From an uncultured Oscillospiraceae bacterium (GTDB taxonomy: Bacteria > Bacillota > Clostridia > Oscillospirales > Acutalibacteraceae), in the NCBI GenBank assembly GCA_905192745.1, contig CAJJLZ010000006.1:32521-96520 (forward strand): a stretch of DNA of 64,000 bases, written 5' to 3'. Below are positions 50,354 through 58,640 of the stretch, in pieces. The notes under the pieces were generated by a model. The model saw only the letters and a list, made by a program, of their open reading frames with translations, did not search any database and was not told where the DNA came from. The number at the start of each line of letters is the position of its first letter. The stretch's first letter is position 1. The position numbers were made by a program, and so were the translations under genes.

Positions 50354-52159
50354 TCAGTCCTCCGTCATCGCCTGAATCAGCGCGCGGTATTCCTCGCCGA
50401 TATGGCGAAGAATGTCGGCGCACCGCCCGGCCCACTCGTCCTCGGGGGTGTATTTCATCCGGCCGATTTCCTCCAGCGAGGACATGGCCATAATCCGGCG
50501 GAAGGACACGTCGTTTTCCAACGCTTCCTGCCCGCCGTGGTACCAGGTGAGGATAATCTTCAGCATCCCGAACTGCTTTTCGGGAGAGGTGAAGGTGTCT
50601 ACCTCGTGGAAGGCGTTTTGGTGGAGGAAGTCCTCCCGGATGATCCGGGCGCACTCCAGCGTTAGGCGGTCCCGTTCGCCGAGCGCGTCCACGCCGACCA
50701 ACCGGACGATCTCGTCCAGATCAGCCTCCTGCTGAAGCAGGGCGACCGCCTGCCCGGCCTGATCGGACCAGCCCTCCGCGATCTGTTCGTCAAAGTATTC
50801 CTGAAGCCGGTCGGAATACAGCGAATAGCTCCGCAGCCAGTCAATGGCGGGGAAGTGCCGTTTATAGGCAAGCTGGGCGCTCAGCCCCCAGAACACCTTG
50901 ACGATCCGCAGGGTGGCCTGGGACACCGGCTCCGACGTATCGCCGCCGGGAGGGGAGACCGCGCCGATCGCGCTGATCGCGCCGGTCCGTTCTTCGCCGC
51001 CGATACATTTTACCACGCCGGCCCGCTCATAGAATTCCGCCAGACGGGAGGAAAGATAGGCGGGATAGCCTTCCTCGCCCGGCATTTCCTCCAACCGGCC
51101 GGACATCTCGCGGAGCGCCTCCGCCCAGCGGGAGGTGGAGTCGGCCATGATGGCGACCTTGTAACCCATATCGCGGAAGTATTCCGCGATGGTAATGCCG
51201 GTGTAGATGGACGCTTCCCGCGCCGCGACCGGCATATCGGAGGTGTTGGCGATCAATACCGTCCGCTTCATCAGGGAAAGGCCGGTGCGGGGATCATGCA
51301 GCTCAGGGAATTCCATGAGCACGTCGGTCATTTCGTTTCCGCGTTCCCCGCAGCCGATATATACGATGATGTCCGCGTCCGCCCACTTGGCGAGCTGGTG
51401 CTGTACCACCGTTTTTCCCGAACCGAAGGGGCCGGGGATGGCCGCGATACCGCCCTTGGCGATGGGGAACAGGGTGTCGATAACCCGCTGGCCGGTAATC
51501 ATCGGTTCGTTTGGAGAGAGCTTCTGCGCATAGGGTCGGCGGCGGCGGACCGGCCAGCGCTGGAGCATCGGAAGTTCCACTGTCTCGCCGTTGTCCTTTT
51601 TCAGACGGGCAATCGGCTCCACGATGGTGGCTTCGCCTTCGTAAATCCATTCCAGCGTCCCTTCCGTTCCGGGCGGGACCATGATCTTCTGGGTGACGGC
51701 GGGGGTTTCCGTTACCGTGCCGAGCACGTCCCCGCCGACCAGCCGGTCCCCAACCGAAGCGGCGGGGAGGAAGCCCCATTTTTTCTCCCGGTCCAGCCGG
51801 GGAACGTCCACCCCGCGGGTGATTCGATCGCCTTCCTGACGATAAATGACGTCCAGCGGCCGCTGGATGCCGTCGTAGATGCCCTCAATCAGGCCGGGAG
51901 CCAGCTCCACCGACAGGGGTTCGTGGGTGAAATACACCGGCTCGCCCGGACCGAGACCGGCGGTTTCCTCATAGACCTGAATCGAAGCGCGGTCGCCCCG
52001 CAGCTCGATTACTTCGCCGATCAGCCGCTTATCGCTCACCCGCACCACGTCGTACATGGAGACGCCGCCCATGCCGGTCGCGACGATCAGGGGACCCGCA
52101 ACCTTCAGAATGGTGCCGGTGGCTTCCTGCCGCGTTACGTTTTGTTCATCCAAATTCAT
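50354..52159 (-). CDS. ntpA: V-type ATPase catalytic subunit A
   Basis: This subunit of about 601 residues hydrolyses or makes ATP. Seen: GTILKVAGPLIVATGM at the start, the long A-specific non-homologous region (about 110-200), the P-loop IPGPFGSGKTVVQ, IVYIGCGERGNEMTDVL, and SRWAEALREMSGRLEEMPGEEGYPAYL. ATG 52159 is chosen with AAAGGATGG upstream; GTG 52183 also opens the frame. A 117-base gap separates it from the F gene upstream; I saw nothing certain in it. Confidence 0.96.
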   Translation of the reverse strand: MNLDEQNVTRQEATGTILKVAGPLIVATGMGGVSMYDVVRVSDKRLIGEVIELRGDRASIQVYEETAGLGPGEPVYFTHEPLSVELAPGLIEGIYDGIQRPLDVIYRQEGDRITRGVDVPRLDREKKWGFLPAASVGDRLVGGDVLGTVTETPAVTQKIMVPPGTEGTLEWIYEGEATIVEPIARLKKDNGETVELPMLQRWPVRRRRPYAQKLSPNEPMITGQRVIDTLFPIAKGGIAAIPGPFGSGKTVVQHQLAKWADADIIVYIGCGERGNEMTDVLMEFPELHDPRTGLSLMKRTVLIANTSDMPVAAREASIYTGITIAEYFRDMGYKVAIMADSTSRWAEALREMSGRLEEMPGEEGYPAYLSSRLAEFYERAGVVKCIGGEERTGAISAIGAVSPPGGDTSEPVSQATLRIVKVFWGLSAQLAYKRHFPAIDWLRSYSLYSDRLQEYFDEQIAEGWSDQAGQAVALLQQEADLDEIVRLVGVDALGERDRLTLECARIIREDFLHQNAFHEVDTFTSPEKQFGMLKIILTWYHGGQEALENDVSFRRIMAMSSLEEIGRMKYTPEDEWAGRCADILRHIGEEYRALIQAMTED

Positions 52160-52275
52160 GGCTTCATGACCATCCTTTCGCACCCGTGAGAACCCGGCCT
52201 TTTCCGCCGGGAGCCCCGGGCTAAGGGGTATTCGCGGCTCACAGAGAGCCGCCGCAGAGCGATATCAACGGTGGT

Positions 52276-52593
52276 TCAGAACAGGGCGGAGCCCACCGCT
52301 TTTTCCACGTTTTCGCGGATTCCCCGCATCCCCATCCCGGTTGAACCGCTCCGGTTGGGGATCGGGATGATCGCGGGATAGGTTTGGGTTTTGTATTTTT
52401 TCAGCGTTTCCGGGATCAGCGCCGCGGCCTGTTCGGTAATATAAATGACCGAACAGCCGTCCCGCGCGAGGCGGTGGACGGCTCTTTCCGCGTCGGCCGC
52501 GTTTTCGGCCTCTTCGGTACGCATGCCGAGCGCGTGAAACAGCCGGATGGAGGACGCGTCGCCTACCACGGCCAGTTCGTGTGTTTTGTCCAT
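52276..52593 (-). CDS. V-type ATPase subunit F
   Basis: This 105-residue small stalk subunit has LAVVGDASSIRLFHALGM, VIYITEQAAALIPETL and PAIIPIPNRSGSTGMGMRGIRENVEKAVG. It binds subunit D in the rotor (NtpG in Enterococcus naming). GGAGGG precedes the ATG. It sits 15 bases after subunit C. Confidence 0.92.
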   Translation of the reverse strand: MDKTHELAVVGDASSIRLFHALGMRTEEAENAADAERAVHRLARDGCSVIYITEQAAALIPETLKKYKTQTYPAIIPIPNRSGSTGMGMRGIRENVEKAVGSALF

Positions 52594-52608
52594 AAAGCCC
52601 TCCGTTTC

Positions 52609-53517
52609 TTATTCAAACAGCAGTTCTTCCACCGGGGGGTTCCGGCCTTCCCGTTTCCGGGCGAAGAGGATGCGGAGAGAGGAAGCTTCGTTCCGCCTCG
52701 CCTGCAGATACCAGATCAGGGGGGCGACGCCGAACGCGTCGTACTTTTCCCGCCGGAGGATGGCGGTCAGCGCCCGGTTGATTTTCTGCTCGGCCTGCGC
52801 CGGCGAGTCGTCCTCCTCCAGCGCGACCGGAAGGACTGGGACCGGATCGTCCTCTTTCACCGGCGGGAGGGGGAGCAGCATGGGAGCGAGCGTTTTAGCG
52901 TCCCAGCCCAGCCGTTTTCCCCGCAGGGCCGCCAGCCGGTTGAGACAGGCAGCCTGTGTTTCAAAATACTCCCGCAGCAGCGGTGCGTGCCGACGGCGGA
53001 CCGTCTCCAGAATTTCCGCGTAGACGGCGCGGTCCACCGCTGCGGAAAGGAGCCGGGGCTCCCGGATGGTCTCCACGTCCTTCAATTCTCTTGCCAGCGC
53101 GCCGCCGAGAGCATAAAAGTTATCCGCCTTTACACAAGCTTCCAGCATTTCTACGGGATATTTCCCGCCCTGCAGCAGCAGGGGACCGGCTTCCATCGCG
53201 GCAGCCCGGGCTTTCAGCAGGGCTTTCAGGTTGTGCGCGTCCACGCTGAGTAAAAACAGGCCGGTCAGTTCGGGATCGGGGCTGATTTCCCGAATCAGGG
53301 ACTGTGCGTCCTCCAGCTCCCGGCGAATCATGCCGTCCAACGTGTCCGCGCCCCCGCCGTAGCCGAATTCTCTCAGCAGGCGGATTGCCTGCCGTTCATC
53401 CGGGGCTTCGATCAGCCGGTTCCACCGCGCGCGGTCCAGCAGGCCGCCTTCCAGCGCACGGATGCGGCCTACCGCATAGGGGGAAGAGACGCCGCCGAAG
53501 GGGGATTCCGTTTTCAT
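52609..53517 (-). CDS. ntpC: V-type ATPase subunit C
   Basis: This subunit of about 302 residues links the rotor shaft to the K ring. Seen: SPYAVGRIRALEGGLLDRARWNRLIEA at the N-terminus, then helical repeats such as FLLSVDAHNLKALLKARAAA and the terminal LIWYLQARRNEASSLRILFARKREG. ATG 53517 follows AAAGGCGGG; the frame runs on to 53571 without conserved residues. Compared with other subunits it is divergent, as usual for C. Confidence 0.9.
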   Translation of the reverse strand: MKTESPFGGVSSPYAVGRIRALEGGLLDRARWNRLIEAPDERQAIRLLREFGYGGGADTLDGMIRRELEDAQSLIREISPDPELTGLFLLSVDAHNLKALLKARAAAMEAGPLLLQGGKYPVEMLEACVKADNFYALGGALARELKDVETIREPRLLSAAVDRAVYAEILETVRRRHAPLLREYFETQAACLNRLAALRGKRLGWDAKTLAPMLLPLPPVKEDDPVPVLPVALEEDDSPAQAEQKINRALTAILRREKYDAFGVAPLIWYLQARRNEASSLRILFARKREGRNPPVEELLFE

Positions 53518-53582
53518 TCCGCGAGCCCGCCTTTCTCTGGTAGAATATCGTTTGTTTCCGCTTTCCTTCAAAAAAATCCGCG

Positions 53583-54248
53583 TCAGAGCGAGTGTCCCGC
53601 CGGTTCGTATTCCGCTTCACGGAAAAGGAACGCGGCGATCTCCTGCTCGCCTGTTTCACGAAGCTCGTCCAACAGAGCCTCGAAAGAGGCGTCCACGTCG
53701 CTTTTTTGGCCGAGAATACGCACGCCGCCCCGGAAAAAGGCGGGGGCGCTGTCCAGCCGCAGGAAACAGGGAACGCCGTGCTTTTCCGTCAGAGCATCGG
53801 ACAACTGTTCCAGCAGGGTTTTCCCTCCGGTCGGAGCACTGCGGTACCGGGCCGCGTCGGCGGCGGGAACCCGCAGCACGGTTTCCCCGGGCGGGCAGTT
53901 TCCCACGATCAGGCGGGAGACGAGCGCGCTCCATTCCCCGTCGTCCAGCGCGCAGAGTGCGTCCAGCGACTGGTTATAGGCTTCATCGATCAGCCGGCGT
54001 TTTTCAGCCAGCGTGTTTTTCCGTGCAGTCAGCCCGGCGGTGAGGCGGGCGCTCCTCCGAAGGGCTTCCGCCTTTTTCTCCGTCTGCTCCCGCAGGGCGG
54101 CGGTCTGCGTTTCCGCTTCCGCCAGAATAGCCTGTCGGCGTGCGGCGGCCTTTTTTTCCCCATCGGCGAGCAGAGCCGCGTTTTCCACCGCAGCCTTCTC
54201 CTCGATTGCGGCGAGCAGGGCTTCGTTTGATTGGGTTGGGGTGCTCAT
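53583..54248 (-). CDS. ntpE: V-type ATPase subunit E (peripheral stalk)
   Basis: This 221-residue protein has an N-terminal half that is a long Ala/Glu/Lys-rich coiled coil (residues 10-110) and a globular C-terminal half with a stalk-domain pattern (LRLDSAPAFFRGGVRIL near residue 160). Sequence identity of E subunits is low; position between K and C supports the call. AAGGAGG precedes the ATG. Confidence 0.85.
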   Translation of the reverse strand: MSTPTQSNEALLAAIEEKAAVENAALLADGEKKAAARRQAILAEAETQTAALREQTEKKAEALRRSARLTAGLTARKNTLAEKRRLIDEAYNQSLDALCALDDGEWSALVSRLIVGNCPPGETVLRVPAADAARYRSAPTGGKTLLEQLSDALTEKHGVPCFLRLDSAPAFFRGGVRILGQKSDVDASFEALLDELRETGEQEIAAFLFREAEYEPAGHSL

Positions 54249-54288
54249 TCGGTTTCCGGCCTCCTTTCAATCGGTACGGATGCGGAAC

Positions 54289-54762
54289 TCAGATCTGGAT
54301 GCCGTACAGAAGAAGGATGGAAACCAGCAGCGCCAGAATGGCATAGGTTTCCACCAGCGCTGTCATGGTCAATCCCTTTACAGAGGATTCAGGCTGACGG
54401 GCGACCATATGGATGGCGGCGGCAGCCGTCCGGCCTTGGAAAATACCCGAAATCAAGCCCACGATAGCGATCGGGAGAGAGGCGAACAGGAACTGCCAGC
54501 CGGCCGCCGTGCTCAGTTCAGCCGCGCCGCCGCCAATCAAGCCCACCCGGCCGAGAAGAAGAATGGCGGCCAGAAAGCCGTAAATACCCTGTGTTCCGGG
54601 AAGTGCCTGAAGCAGAAAAACCTTGCCGAACAGCTCCGGCTTTTCGGAGACGACGCCCGCAGCCGCCCGTCCGGCGGTCTGTACGCCGGCGGCGGAGCCG
54701 ATGCCGGCGAGGATAGCGCTCAGCGCGGCGCCGAGCACCGCCAGCGAAATACCAGTAAACAT
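54289..54762 (-). CDS. ntpK: V-type ATPase subunit K (rotor proteolipid, Na+ type)
   Basis: This protein of about 157 residues has four helices in two hairpins. Residues known to bind Na+ in Enterococcus NtpK are conserved: the LPGTQG motif (Leu, Thr, Gln), the Gln of GIFQG and the helix-4 Glu of VETYAIL. This strongly suggests Na+ rather than H+ coupling. ATG 54762 has AAAGGA 12 bases upstream; the ATG at 54774 abuts that site. Confidence 0.93.
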   Translation of the reverse strand: MFTGISLAVLGAALSAILAGIGSAAGVQTAGRAAAGVVSEKPELFGKVFLLQALPGTQGIYGFLAAILLLGRVGLIGGGAAELSTAAGWQFLFASLPIAIVGLISGIFQGRTAAAAIHMVARQPESSVKGLTMTALVETYAILALLVSILLLYGIQI

Positions 54763-54781
54763 AATAACGACCATTCCTTTC

Positions 54782-56722
54782 TTATTTCGGGTTTGCGGCC
54801 CGTTGCTCTACAGAATCCGGCGCTTCGCCGGTCAGTTCCACATGGCGGGGGGAGAGGGCCAGCGGCCGGAACGGATCGCCGTCCCCTTCGTAGAATTTAT
54901 TGAAGAATTCAATATACTGCAGACGGCTGTCATGCACATAAGCGGACAGCAGCCCCATCGCAAGGTTGAAACCATGGCCGATGATGTAGACGACCACCGA
55001 CAGCAGAAAGCCGATCACGACCAGCGCCCCGGGAAACGCGTCCCGCACCATGCCGGCCAGCAGATTCATCACATACCCGACCACCCCGGTCGCCAGACTC
55101 AGGGCGAAGATGCGTGAGTAGGAGAGAATATCGCTGAGATAGCTGGTAATATTGTACAGTCCGGTCAGCCCTCCGGCGATTTTGCCGAATACGTTTTTGC
55201 TCGACCGACCGGCCGTCAGCAGAATGGTGGCCGCGCCGACGACAGCCATCACCATCCCCACCGTCTTCAGGGCGGGGAGGAACAGCATAGCGAGACCGGT
55301 AATCAGCACCATCCAGCTCAGTTCATCGAAGATGGCGTCCCAAAACCGGCCGCGCCGGATATCCATCACCATTTTCAGAATCATGCCGGAGAAGATATGC
55401 AGCACCCCGACCACTAAGGTAAAAATCAGCACCTTGATCGGTTCCTGCTGCTGGGGAAGGATGGGATGCCAGGTTTCCCCGAAATAGCTGCCGTACAGGA
55501 AACCGGCCAGAATGGTAGTGATGCTGGAATACAGCATCACGTCCACCAGTTTTCCGCCGTCTCCCCGCGGTTTCTTCAGCTTTTTGAACGCGAAGAGCAG
55601 GACGGCCATCAGCACGCCGTAACCCACGTCGCCCATCATCAGGCCGAAAATGATCCAGTACCACGGTGCGAGCACCGGGTTGGGATCGATTCCGTGCGGG
55701 TCGGGACGGGAGAACATATCGGTGATGGTTTCAAACGGCCGGACAAAGCGATTGTTTTTCACCACGGTGGGAGGCTTTTCCTCCGGCAGAGGATCGGTGA
55801 ACTGGAGCGCGTAGCAATCGGTCACCCGCCGCACGGCGGCCTCCACCCGGTCGGTGCGGTCGCTGCGCACCCAGCCCCGGAGATAGACTGTTTCGGCGGT
55901 CTCGTTCACCGGCGCGGATTCCCGGTCGCCGGCGGCGCGGGCCTGGTCGTTCAGCACTTCAAGCTCTTCCGCGCGGGCGGAAAGTTCTTTCAGTTCCGCT
56001 TCCAGCGCGGCGATGGCTTCTTCGGTCTCCGCGGCTTTCCGCCCGAGGGCTTCATAGGCCTCGGACGGCCGGCCGCTTTCCAGCGGCGGGCGGCATTCGG
56101 AAAAATCAAAGGCCCGCAGGAGGGAACGCAGCTCGTCCTCTTTGCTCAGGGGACAGACGGCCACCGCCGCCACGCCGTCCCGGCTGCTGTTCAGCAGTTC
56201 CAGCGCGCCTCCCGCTTCTTCGGCGGCTGTTCCGGCCTCTTCGGCTGCGGCGGATGGGAGAAGGCCGGTGAATACGGCGGAATAGCGGCCGCCGCGCAGC
56301 ATTTCCACCGGCTCCTCCAGCGGGAGCCAGGGGAGAAGCTGCGTCCGTTCGGATTCCAGCGCGGCCAGCTTCGCTTTGGCGTTTCCCAGATTTTCCAGCG
56401 CTTTCTCCATGGAGGCGGCCAGCGCTTTAGCCTCGGGATTTTCCTTCCGAAAAGCGTCATACTCCACGGTAGGCGGGCCGTCGAACAGCCCGGATTTTTT
56501 CCGGTAGGGCCGGATGCGGCGGAGAAGAGCGTCGGTTTCCCGGAAGAGCGCTTCGGCGTCGGCGGGGGAAGGAGTGGGAGGAGAAGAAGAGGCGGTTTCC
56601 GCTTTTTCTTCTTCGGATTCGGCGATCGGCATCAGCTCCCCGCACCGCTGCAGGGAAATCAGCAGCTTTTCCCGATCCTCCCGCAGGCAGACCAACAGCG
56701 CTTTTTTCATTGGTACAATCAA
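54782..56722 (-). CDS. ntpI: V-type ATPase subunit I (membrane stator)
   Basis: This 646-residue protein has a large N-terminal cytoplasmic coiled-coil arm (about 1-330) and a C-terminal membrane half with seven or eight helices, including MMGDVGYGVLMAVLLFAF, LSDILSYSRIFALSLATGVVGYVMN and the end FYEGDGDPFRPLALSPRH. The Arg of SYSRIFALSLA is the essential ion-channel arginine. The start is TTG 56722 after GGGGGTGA. It is the second gene of the operon. Confidence 0.95.
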   Translation of the reverse strand: MIVPMKKALLVCLREDREKLLISLQRCGELMPIAESEEEKAETASSSPPTPSPADAEALFRETDALLRRIRPYRKKSGLFDGPPTVEYDAFRKENPEAKALAASMEKALENLGNAKAKLAALESERTQLLPWLPLEEPVEMLRGGRYSAVFTGLLPSAAAEEAGTAAEEAGGALELLNSSRDGVAAVAVCPLSKEDELRSLLRAFDFSECRPPLESGRPSEAYEALGRKAAETEEAIAALEAELKELSARAEELEVLNDQARAAGDRESAPVNETAETVYLRGWVRSDRTDRVEAAVRRVTDCYALQFTDPLPEEKPPTVVKNNRFVRPFETITDMFSRPDPHGIDPNPVLAPWYWIIFGLMMGDVGYGVLMAVLLFAFKKLKKPRGDGGKLVDVMLYSSITTILAGFLYGSYFGETWHPILPQQQEPIKVLIFTLVVGVLHIFSGMILKMVMDIRRGRFWDAIFDELSWMVLITGLAMLFLPALKTVGMVMAVVGAATILLTAGRSSKNVFGKIAGGLTGLYNITSYLSDILSYSRIFALSLATGVVGYVMNLLAGMVRDAFPGALVVIGFLLSVVVYIIGHGFNLAMGLLSAYVHDSRLQYIEFFNKFYEGDGDPFRPLALSPRHVELTGEAPDSVEQRAANPK

Positions 56723-56753
56723 GGCGTCACCCCCTGTTTGCGGTTACTATGGT

Positions 56754-57065
56754 TTATTCCGGCGCTTTGACCTGAAGAAGAATTCTGTCCACGGCCAGCG
56801 GAATTCGTTCCTTCGCACGGCGAAGGGATTCTTCCTCTGCGCGGGCGGTATTTTCAAGAATGGTGCGGCTTTCCGCTTCCGCTTCCTGCGAGGCCTGCTC
56901 CAAAAGCGCGGCATTTTCCTTCCGGGTTTGCTGCAGAAGCGCTTCCGCCTCCTGTCGGGCGGCCTTTTCCGCCTCCTCATACAGGCGTTGCGCCTGCGCG
57001 GCGTTTTTGGCCCGCACAGCGGCCGCCTGTTCCTCCGCCGTGCGGATTTTTTCAAGTATCGACAT
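56754..57065 (-). CDS. V-type ATPase subunit G/H (peripheral stalk, NtpF-like)
   Basis: About 103 residues, a single long helix very rich in Ala, Glu and Arg (IRTAEEQAAAVRAKNAAQAQRLYEEAEKAARQEAE...), as expected for the partner of subunit E. It is the first gene of the operon, the same place as ntpF in Enterococcus, giving the order F-I-K-E-C-G-A-B-D. ATG 57065 follows AAAGGAG at 11 bases. Confidence 0.85.
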   Translation of the reverse strand: MSILEKIRTAEEQAAAVRAKNAAQAQRLYEEAEKAARQEAEALLQQTRKENAALLEQASQEAEAESRTILENTARAEEESLRRAKERIPLAVDRILLQVKAPE

Positions 57066-57085
57066 CGTTTCCGGTGCTCCTTTCA

Positions 57086-57109
57086 CCATACCGTCTGCCG
57101 GCGGTATGG
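57086..57109 (-). promoter_or_regulatory. Leader hairpin before the first V-ATPase gene
   Basis: CCATACCG / CGGTATGG form a perfect 8-bp stem with an eight-base loop, ending about eight bases before the AAAGGAG site. It could modulate translation of the operon. Confidence 0.5.
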
Positions 57110-57148
57110 ACATTGTGAAAAATATTCCCGATCAACGAACACTCCAAC

Positions 57149-57177
57149 ATAATAACAGATAGTAGCATAAAATACAA
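57149..57177 (-). promoter_or_regulatory. Proximal sigma-A promoter (P2) of the V-ATPase operon
   Basis: On the minus strand TTGTAT, 17 bases, TATTAT, about 85 bases before the first start codon. Confidence 0.65.
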
Positions 57178-57180
57178 ATG

Positions 57181-57222
57181 AAAAAAGGACGAATTTTGTA
57201 CAATAATTCGGGCTCTTTTTTT
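57181..57222 (-). terminator. Terminator-like hairpin between the two V-ATPase promoters
   Basis: Read on the minus strand: an A-rich arm and GAATT pair with AATTC, followed by a run of T (TCCTTTTTTC). It would stop or attenuate RNA from the distal promoter before the operon. Confidence 0.5.
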
Positions 57223-57340
57223 CCGTGCCGGCATTCTGGTGCGAAAATATGGTCAGAAACACTCTAGTATTTCCCTCTTCGGGGGAAATTATCGAGGGAA
57301 CAGTTTTTTCGTCTGAATAAACCGGATCAACGGAATTTCA

Positions 57341-57363
57341 AAAAATGACTAATAGTCATTTTT
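57341..57363. promoter_or_regulatory. Perfect palindrome just downstream of the distal V-ATPase promoter
   Basis: AAAAATGACT and AGTCATTTTT around AAT. Placed right after the predicted start point of P1, it is a good operator candidate, of the compact type bound by MarR or TetR proteins. Confidence 0.55.
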
Positions 57364-57373
57364 CTTTCTTCCC

Positions 57374-57402
57374 AGTTTACTACAAAACGGGGAATCGGTC
57401 AA
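57374..57402 (-). promoter_or_regulatory. Distal sigma-A promoter (P1) upstream of the V-ATPase operon
   Basis: On the minus strand TTGACC, 17 bases, TAAACT. The 445-base gap between the V-ATPase and cysK-like genes holds no coding frame. Confidence 0.6.
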
Positions 57403-57510
57403 GAAGCCAGAGCGATTATTCATAATTCATTCAAACTTTTCCGGGAAGACGCGGATTAACGCGTAACGGCGAAACGCCGTAAAGACGTTTCGCCGCTTGG
57501 CAGCTGTTAA

Positions 57511-58452
57511 TTAAAGAAAAAGAGAACCGCTGAACAGGGGCGTGCTGTAATAGCGTTCGCCGGTATCGGGAAGGATGGTAACTACCCGCTTGCCTTTTCC
57601 CAGCTTCCGGGCCAGCTTGATTGCCGCCGCCACGTTGGAACCGCTGGAGATTCCGCAGAGAATCCCTTCCCGCGAGGCAAGCGCACGGGCGGTCTCCAGC
57701 GCTTCGTTATCGGTGATTACGCAGATATCGTCATAGATCGCGGTGTTGAGATTTTCCGGGATCAGGCCGTCGCCGATTCCCATCTGCAGGTGGGTGCCGA
57801 TGCTGCCGCCTGAAAGGATAGCGGCGTTTTCCGGCTCTACCGCCCAGATTACGATATCCGGGTTCTGTTCCTTCAGCGTTTCGCCCACGCCGCTGATGGT
57901 GCCGCCGGTGCCGACACCGGAGCAGAAGCCGTGGATCGGTCCTTCCGCCTGTTCCAGTATTTCCGCCGCGGTGTGTTCCCGGTGGACGGCGGGATTATCG
58001 GGATTGGTAAACTGCTGGGGAATAAAGACCCGGGGATCCTCCGCCGCCATCCGCAGAGCGGTGTCCATGCATTGCGCGATGCAGGCGCCGATATCGCCGT
58101 CGTCGTGGATCAGAATGACCTCCGCGCCGTACTGAGTGACCAGCTTGCGGCGCTCTACGCTGACCGAATCCGGCATGATGATTTTCACACGGTATCCCCG
58201 TACGGCGCCGACCAGGGCGATACCGATACCCTGATTGCCGCTGGTGGGTTCCACCAGAATGGTGTCCGGTCCGATCAGCCCTTTTTCGGCCGCCCGGTCG
58301 ATCATATTGAAGGCGGTCCGGGTTTTGATGGAACCGCCGACGTTCAGCCCTTCATATTTTACCAGAATTTCCGCATCTTCCGGCCCGGTCATTCTGTTCA
58401 GCCGGATAAGAGGCGTTCGCCCGATGGCGTCGAGGACAGTATGGCAGATCAA
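57511..58452 (-). CDS. Cysteine synthase A-like PLP enzyme
   Basis: This 313-residue fold-type II PLP protein of the CysK family has TPLIRLNRM, the PLP lysine in GGSIKTRTA, EPTSGNQGIGIA, the Gly-rich phosphate loop GVGTGGTISGVGE and the SSGSN of GISSGSN. Two motifs deviate: typical NPGGSVKDR reads NVGGSIKTR, and EPTSGNTG reads EPTSGNQG. O-acetylserine sulfhydrylase is the best call, but another beta-replacement activity is possible. The start is TTG 58452 after AAGGAGGG. A palindromic operator lies inside its promoter. Confidence 0.85.
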   Translation of the reverse strand: MICHTVLDAIGRTPLIRLNRMTGPEDAEILVKYEGLNVGGSIKTRTAFNMIDRAAEKGLIGPDTILVEPTSGNQGIGIALVGAVRGYRVKIIMPDSVSVERRKLVTQYGAEVILIHDDGDIGACIAQCMDTALRMAAEDPRVFIPQQFTNPDNPAVHREHTAAEILEQAEGPIHGFCSGVGTGGTISGVGETLKEQNPDIVIWAVEPENAAILSGGSIGTHLQMGIGDGLIPENLNTAIYDDICVITDNEALETARALASREGILCGISSGSNVAAAIKLARKLGKGKRVVTILPDTGERYYSTPLFSGSLFL

Positions 58453-58481
58453 GGAAAAGCCCTCCTTTTCATAACGAACCT

Positions 58482-58510
58482 ATTTTATCGGATATCCGAT
58501 AAAACTGCAA
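58482..58510 (-). promoter_or_regulatory. Promoter of the cysK-like gene with an operator in its spacer
   Basis: On the minus strand TTGCAG, 17 bases, TAAAAT. The spacer and -10 form a perfect 22-base palindrome (58483-58504) with half-site TTTTATCGGAT. A dimeric repressor there would block RNA polymerase. An Rrf2-type regulator such as CymR is a reasonable guess for a cysteine gene. Confidence 0.65.
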
Positions 58511-58580
58511 GGGGTATTTCAAACGGCGAAGGCGGTTTCGAACAACAAAGATTCTGGAACCTTCCCTCCGCCCGGAGACA

Positions 58581-58619
58581 GAAGAAGGGTGTTGCAAAAT
58601 GAGACATTTTGCAACACCC
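58581..58619 (-). terminator. Terminator of the lipoprotein operon
   Basis: GGGTGTTGCAAAATG pairs perfectly with its mirror around a three-base loop, followed on the minus strand by TTCTTCTGTC. Confidence 0.75.
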
Positions 58620-58640
58620 CTTGAAAAAATACAACGATGC

